Shown here: positions 4,418-7,348 of the stretch, piece by piece
Position numbering within the stretch: the stretch's first letter is position 1
Layout of the letters: each line of letters begins with the position of its first letter
Assembly (NCBI GenBank): GCA_025455895.1
Contig: JALOLQ010000236.1
Coordinates: forward strand, 1 to 7,348
Direction: 5' to 3'
DNA: 7,348 bases
Source: Solirubrobacteraceae bacterium
Lineage (GTDB): Bacteria; Actinomycetota; Thermoleophilia; Solirubrobacterales; Solirubrobacteraceae
Position numbers and translations under genes: made by a program
Notes under the pieces: generated by a model
Seen by the model: only the letters and a program-made list of their open reading frames with translations
Databases searched by the model: none
Told to the model about the DNA's origin: nothing

Positions 4418-5287
4418 ATGCCCCAGCCCGCCCCGTCCTCCCGCCCCGTCCTCATCACCGGCTGCTCGTCCGGGATCGGCCGCGCCACCGCGACCCGGCT
4501 CGCCGCCGCCGGCTTCCCGGTCTACGCCACCGCGCGACGGCCGGAGTCGATCGCCGACCTCGAGGGCGCCGGCTGCCGGATCCTCGCGCTCGACGTGACC
4601 GACGAGGACTCGATGCGCGCGGCCGTGGCCGCGGTCGAGGCCGAGCACGGCGCCGTCGGCGTGCTGGTCAACAACGCCGGCTACTCGCAGTCGGGCGCCG
4701 TCGAGTCGATCGCCCTCGACGACGTGCGCCGGCAGTTCGAGACGAACGTCTTCGGCCTCATGCGCCTCACCCAGCTCGCGCTGCCCGCGATGCGCGCGCA
4801 GCGGTCCGGGACGATCGTGAACGTCAGCTCGATGGGCGCGAACTTCACCTTCCCCGGCGGCGGCGTCTACCACGCGACGAAGTACGCGCTCGAGGCGATC
4901 AGCGACGCGCTGCGCTTCGAGGTCAAGGGCTTCGGCGTCGACGTCGTGGTGATCCAGCCGGGCCTGATCCGCACCGGGTTCGGCGACGCCGCGGTGAGCG
5001 CGCTCGAGGCGACGGACGCGCGCGAGGGCGCCTACGACGCGTTCAACGCGCGCGTCGCCCAGGCCACCGAGGAGGTCTACGAGAAGGGGCCGCTGGCGAA
5101 GCTCGGCGGCGAGCCGGACGACGTCGCCAAGGCGATCGAGAAGGCGATCCGGGCCTCGAAGCCGCGGATCCGCTACCGCGTCACGCCGAGCGCGCACCTG
5201 CTCGTCGGCCAGCGCGCGCTGATGACCGACGGGATGTGGGACGCGTTCCTGCGCACGCAGTTCCCGCAGCCCGGCAAGGACGCCTGA
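4418..5287 (+). CDS. Classical short-chain dehydrogenase/reductase (SDR), 289 aa
   Basis: All classical SDR elements are present: cofactor motif T14-G-C-S-S-G-I-G21, N-N-A-G at 85-88, N110, catalytic S138 (in N-V-S-S) and Y151-H-A-T-K155, with P-G at 181-182 after the sixth strand. R40-R41 at the end of the second strand favour NADP(H). The overall pattern (V-Y-A-T-A-R-R after the glycine motif, long C-terminal region) resembles 17-beta-hydroxysteroid-dehydrogenase-like SDRs, which act on hydroxyl/keto groups of hydrophobic substrates; the actual substrate is not readable. The ATG at 4418 is preferred over the GTG at 4382 because CGGAG ends 9 nt before it, the promoter would start downstream of the GTG, and the extra 12 residues are Pro-rich. 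The gene ends 10 bp from the convergent GGDEF-EAL gene. Confidence 0.9.
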   Translation: MPQPAPSSRPVLITGCSSGIGRATATRLAAAGFPVYATARRPESIADLEGAGCRILALDVTDEDSMRAAVAAVEAEHGAVGVLVNNAGYSQSGAVESIALDDVRRQFETNVFGLMRLTQLALPAMRAQRSGTIVNVSSMGANFTFPGGGVYHATKYALEAISDALRFEVKGFGVDVVVIQPGLIRTGFGDAAVSALEATDAREGAYDAFNARVAQATEEVYEKGPLAKLGGEPDDVAKAIEKAIRASKPRIRYRVTPSAHLLVGQRALMTDGMWDAFLRTQFPQPGKDA

Positions 5288-5297
5288 GCCGCGGCCC

Positions 5298-7073
5298 TCA
5301 CCCGCGCCGCGCGCACAGCCACGCGCGCAGCGCCGCGTCGTCCAGCGGGCGCGCGATGTGGAACCCCTGCGCGCTGTCGCAGCCGAGCGCGGCGACGCGC
5401 TCCAGTGCGCCGGCGGTCTCCAGCCCCTCGGCGACCACCGAGCAGCCGAGGTTGTGGCCGAGCTCGATCGTCGAGCGCATGATCGCCAGGTCGCGCTCGG
5501 AGCCCTCGAGGTCGGCCGAGAACGAGCGGTCGATCTTGATCTCGTGGATCGGCAGCCGGCGCAGGCGGCTGAGCGACGAGTAGCCGGTCCCGAAGTCGTC
5601 GATCGAGAGCCGCACGCCGAGCAGGTCCAGGCGCCCGAGCACCGTCGCCGCGCGCGCCGGGTCGGCCATGATCGTCCCCTCGGTGATCTCCAGCTCGAGC
5701 CGCCCGGGGTCGAGCCGAGCGGCGCGCAGCAGGCGGTCGACCTCGTCCGGGAAGGCCGGGTCCAGGAGGCTGCGCTCGGAGACGTTCACCGCCACGGCGA
5801 GCTCGTGGCCCTCGGCGCTCCAGGCGCGCACGCGCTCCAGCGCGGTGCGCAGGACCCAGGCGGTCAGCGGCTTGATCAGCCCGGTCTGCTCGGCCAGCGG
5901 GACGAACTCGGCCGGGGCCAGCAGCCCGTGCTCGGGGTGCTCCCAGCGGACGAGCGCCTCGACGCCGCGCACCGCGCCGGTGCTGAGCTCGAGCTTGGGC
6001 TGATAGTGGAGCACGAGCTCGTCGCGCCCGAGCGCGCGCCGCAGCTCGCCCAGGCGCTGCAGGCGCGTCGGACTGTGGCGGTCGCGGCGGTCGTCGAAGC
6101 GCTCGAGCTCGGTGCTGAGCTCCTTGGCCGCGTACATGGCCGAGTCCGCGCAGCGCATGAGCGCGGTCGCGTCGGCGCCGTCCTCGGGATGGCGGGCCAG
6201 GCCGATCGACGCCTCGACGTGGATCGGCACGCCGCTGAGCACGAACTCTCCCTCGAGCGCGGCGCCGAGCCGGCGCGCGACCTCGAGCCCGGGATCGGGA
6301 CCGTCGCCGCCGGCGACGAGCACCGCGAACTCGTCGCCGCCCAGGCGCGCGAGCAGGTCGTCCCCGCGGATCGTCGCCGCGAAGCGCTCGGCGACGAGCC
6401 GCAGAAGTTCGTCGCCACTGTGGTGGCCGAGGACGTCGTTGACCTCCTTGAAGCGGTCGAGGTCCAGCAGCAGCAGCGAGAAGCCGTTGCCGCCGCCGTG
6501 CTCGATCTCCGCGGCGAGCCGGTCGAAGAGGTGGCGGCGGTTGGGCAGGCCGGTCAGCTCGTCGTGCAGCGCGCGGTGCAGGTGCTCGTCGGCCTGGCGG
6601 CGCAGCGCCGCCTCGAACCGGTCGCGCTCGCTCACGCGGCGCTCGGCCTCGTGCAGCAGCGCGGACTGCGTGGCCTTCAGCTCGGTGACGTCGAGCATCA
6701 CGCCGTTCACGGCGACCGGGCGGCCGGCGGCGTCGCGCACGATCGCCGTCTTCTCCCAGAACCAGCGCACCTCGCCGGAGCCGTCGAGCATCCGGTAATA
6801 GAAGTAGAAAGGGCGCTCGGCGGCGACGCACGCCTCGGCCTCGGCCACGATCCGCTCGCGATCGTCCGGGTGCAGCGCCCGGACCCACGCCTCCTCGTCC
6901 GCGAGCCACGTCGCGGGGCTGATGCCGAGCAGCACCTCGAGCTGGGGGCTCACGTAGCGCAGGCGGAACTCGCCGACGAAGTCCGCGATGTAGGTGATCG
7001 CGGGGAGGTCCTCGACGAGCGCGCGGAAGCGCTGCTCGCTCGAGGGGCCCGCGGGCGCGAAGTCCATGACCAT
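5298..7073 (-). CDS. PAS-GGDEF-EAL cyclic-di-GMP signalling protein, 591 aa
   Basis: The domains, in order, are: PAS plus PAC (about 14-133, E-Q-R-F-R-A-L-V-E-D-L-P-A-I-T-Y to V-M-L-D-V-T-E-L-K); a charged helical linker (133-168); GGDEF (about 169-325, from H-D-E-L-T-G-L-P-N-R-R, catalytic G245-G-D-E-F249); and EAL (about 340-590). The GGDEF inhibitory I-site R236-G-D-D239 lies exactly five residues before GGDEF. EAL catalytic residues look complete: E372-A-L, N430, E462 in L-E-I-T-E, D492-D493 in D-D-F-G-T-G, K513, E549 and Q569-G-F. Both synthesis from GTP and hydrolysis to pGpG are therefore possible, with PAS as the sensor. There is no membrane segment, so it is cytoplasmic. The start has only a weak GGA at -10, and ATG codon 3 is an alternative. 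Confidence 0.9.
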   Translation of the reverse strand: MVMDFAPAGPSSEQRFRALVEDLPAITYIADFVGEFRLRYVSPQLEVLLGISPATWLADEEAWVRALHPDDRERIVAEAEACVAAERPFYFYYRMLDGSGEVRWFWEKTAIVRDAAGRPVAVNGVMLDVTELKATQSALLHEAERRVSERDRFEAALRRQADEHLHRALHDELTGLPNRRHLFDRLAAEIEHGGGNGFSLLLLDLDRFKEVNDVLGHHSGDELLRLVAERFAATIRGDDLLARLGGDEFAVLVAGGDGPDPGLEVARRLGAALEGEFVLSGVPIHVEASIGLARHPEDGADATALMRCADSAMYAAKELSTELERFDDRRDRHSPTRLQRLGELRRALGRDELVLHYQPKLELSTGAVRGVEALVRWEHPEHGLLAPAEFVPLAEQTGLIKPLTAWVLRTALERVRAWSAEGHELAVAVNVSERSLLDPAFPDEVDRLLRAARLDPGRLELEITEGTIMADPARAATVLGRLDLLGVRLSIDDFGTGYSSLSRLRRLPIHEIKIDRSFSADLEGSERDLAIMRSTIELGHNLGCSVVAEGLETAGALERVAALGCDSAQGFHIARPLDDAALRAWLCARRG

Positions 7074-7094
7074 GAGGTCGTCCGGGAAGGCCGC

Positions 7095-7106
7095 GGGCTT
7101 GAGCCC
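7095..7106. promoter_or_regulatory. Near-palindrome GGGCTTGAGCCC upstream of the GGDEF-EAL gene
   Basis: Arms GGGCT and AGCCC flank a TG centre, 22-33 bp upstream of the ATG at 7073. Read on the minus strand it contains CTCAAG. No ordinary TAnnnT box is visible in this 82-bp gap, so this is the only candidate control element. Confidence 0.25.
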
Positions 7107-7155
7107 CGGATGGACGCTCTGCGCGCCCAGCGGCGTGATCCGCGCGCCGGGCGGC

Positions 7156-7348
7156 GCTCAGGACTGCGGGACCGGCGCGGCGTCCGGCGCCTCGGCCGGT
7201 GCGCCGCGCCGGCGCGCCTCGGCGGCCGCCCGGTCGAGCCCGCCGTGCTCGAGCGCCGCGAGCGCCGACTCCCCGGCCCAGACGAGCCGCCCGTGGCGGC
7301 GCACCTCGACGGCCATCCGCCCGCCGAGGTGCTCGAGCGCGCCGGGGA
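7156..7348 (-). CDS. C-terminal part of an unrecognised protein (5' end outside window)
   Basis: Minus-strand sequence entering from the right edge has strong coding character from 7348 to about 7203. It reads L-E-H-L-G-G-R-M-A-V-E-V-R-R-H-G-R-L-V-W, then A-G-E-S-A-L-A-A-L-E-H-G-G-L-D-R-A-A-A-E-A-R-R-R-G, with G/C at nearly every third position. A TGA at 7158-7156 after an Ala/Pro-rich stretch is the natural end. Counted by coordinates, however, this TGA is two bases out of phase with that frame, which is instead in phase with the PAS-GGDEF-EAL ATG at 7073. I could not settle the phase across about 7191-7202. It is thus either a separate gene ending at 7156 (preferred, as the region before 7073 looks like an intergenic gap) or an N-terminal extension of the next gene. 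I recognise no family. Confidence 0.42.

Noticed and set aside
5173..6909. Minus-strand frame of 578 codons overlapping the PAS-GGDEF-EAL gene
   Set aside because: An Arg/Ala/Pro shadow. The neighbouring frame carries intact GGDEF and EAL motifs.
1..7348. A defence, mobile or other novel multi-gene system
   Set aside because: No transposase, integrase, nuclease, toxin-antitoxin pair, att-like repeats or change in base composition was seen. The genes look like independent housekeeping or regulatory units.

Overview
The window is a stretch of very GC-rich bacterial chromosome. Nearly every codon ends in G or C, and intergenic gaps are short. Several genes have an actinobacterial -10 box (TAnnnT) only 7-10 nt before the start codon, which implies leaderless or nearly leaderless mRNAs. 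With the gene types present (DUF47 protein, exported clan GH-A glycosidase, lysine/alanine/proline-tailed protein, PAS-GGDEF-EAL protein), this points to a deep-branching actinobacterium of the Thermoleophilia/Solirubrobacterales kind. That assignment is an inference from style, not from a marker gene.

Layout from left to right. (1) 1-423 (+) is the C-terminal part of a DUF47/PhoU-like protein. (2) 424-624 (-) is a 66-residue protein of unknown function whose stop codon abuts that of the DUF47 gene. (3) 736-1911 (+) is an exported clan GH-A glycoside hydrolase with a near-leaderless promoter. (4) 1895-2515 (-) is a GNAT acetyltransferase whose end overlaps the end of the glycosidase gene by 17 bp. 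(5) 2516-2728 is a regulatory gap with the GNAT -10 box and two tandem promoter-like units. (6) 2729-3169 (+) is a helical protein with a histone-H1-like (KPAAK/R)n tail. (7) A strong hairpin at 3183-3209 separates it from (8) 3224-3565 (-), a single-pass membrane protein with a SHOCT-like domain. (9) 3566-3701 is a gap with a tandem 14-bp repeat and a hairpin. (10) 3702-4331 (-) is a TetR regulator, divergent from (11) 4418-5287 (+), a classical SDR oxidoreductase. Their promoters appear to share one -35 hexamer inside an inverted repeat. (12) 5298-7073 (-) is a PAS-GGDEF-EAL cyclic-di-GMP protein. (13) 7156-7348 (-) holds coding-like sequence that enters from the right edge.

The only clear local regulatory circuit is TetR/SDR: the regulator probably controls the oxidoreductase and itself. 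The other genes look like unrelated single-gene units. Three of four tail-to-tail gene pairs have no room for a separate terminator. I found no mobile element, CRISPR array, tRNA or rRNA, and no convincing new multi-gene system. The most interesting items are the promoter arrangements and the H1-like tailed protein.
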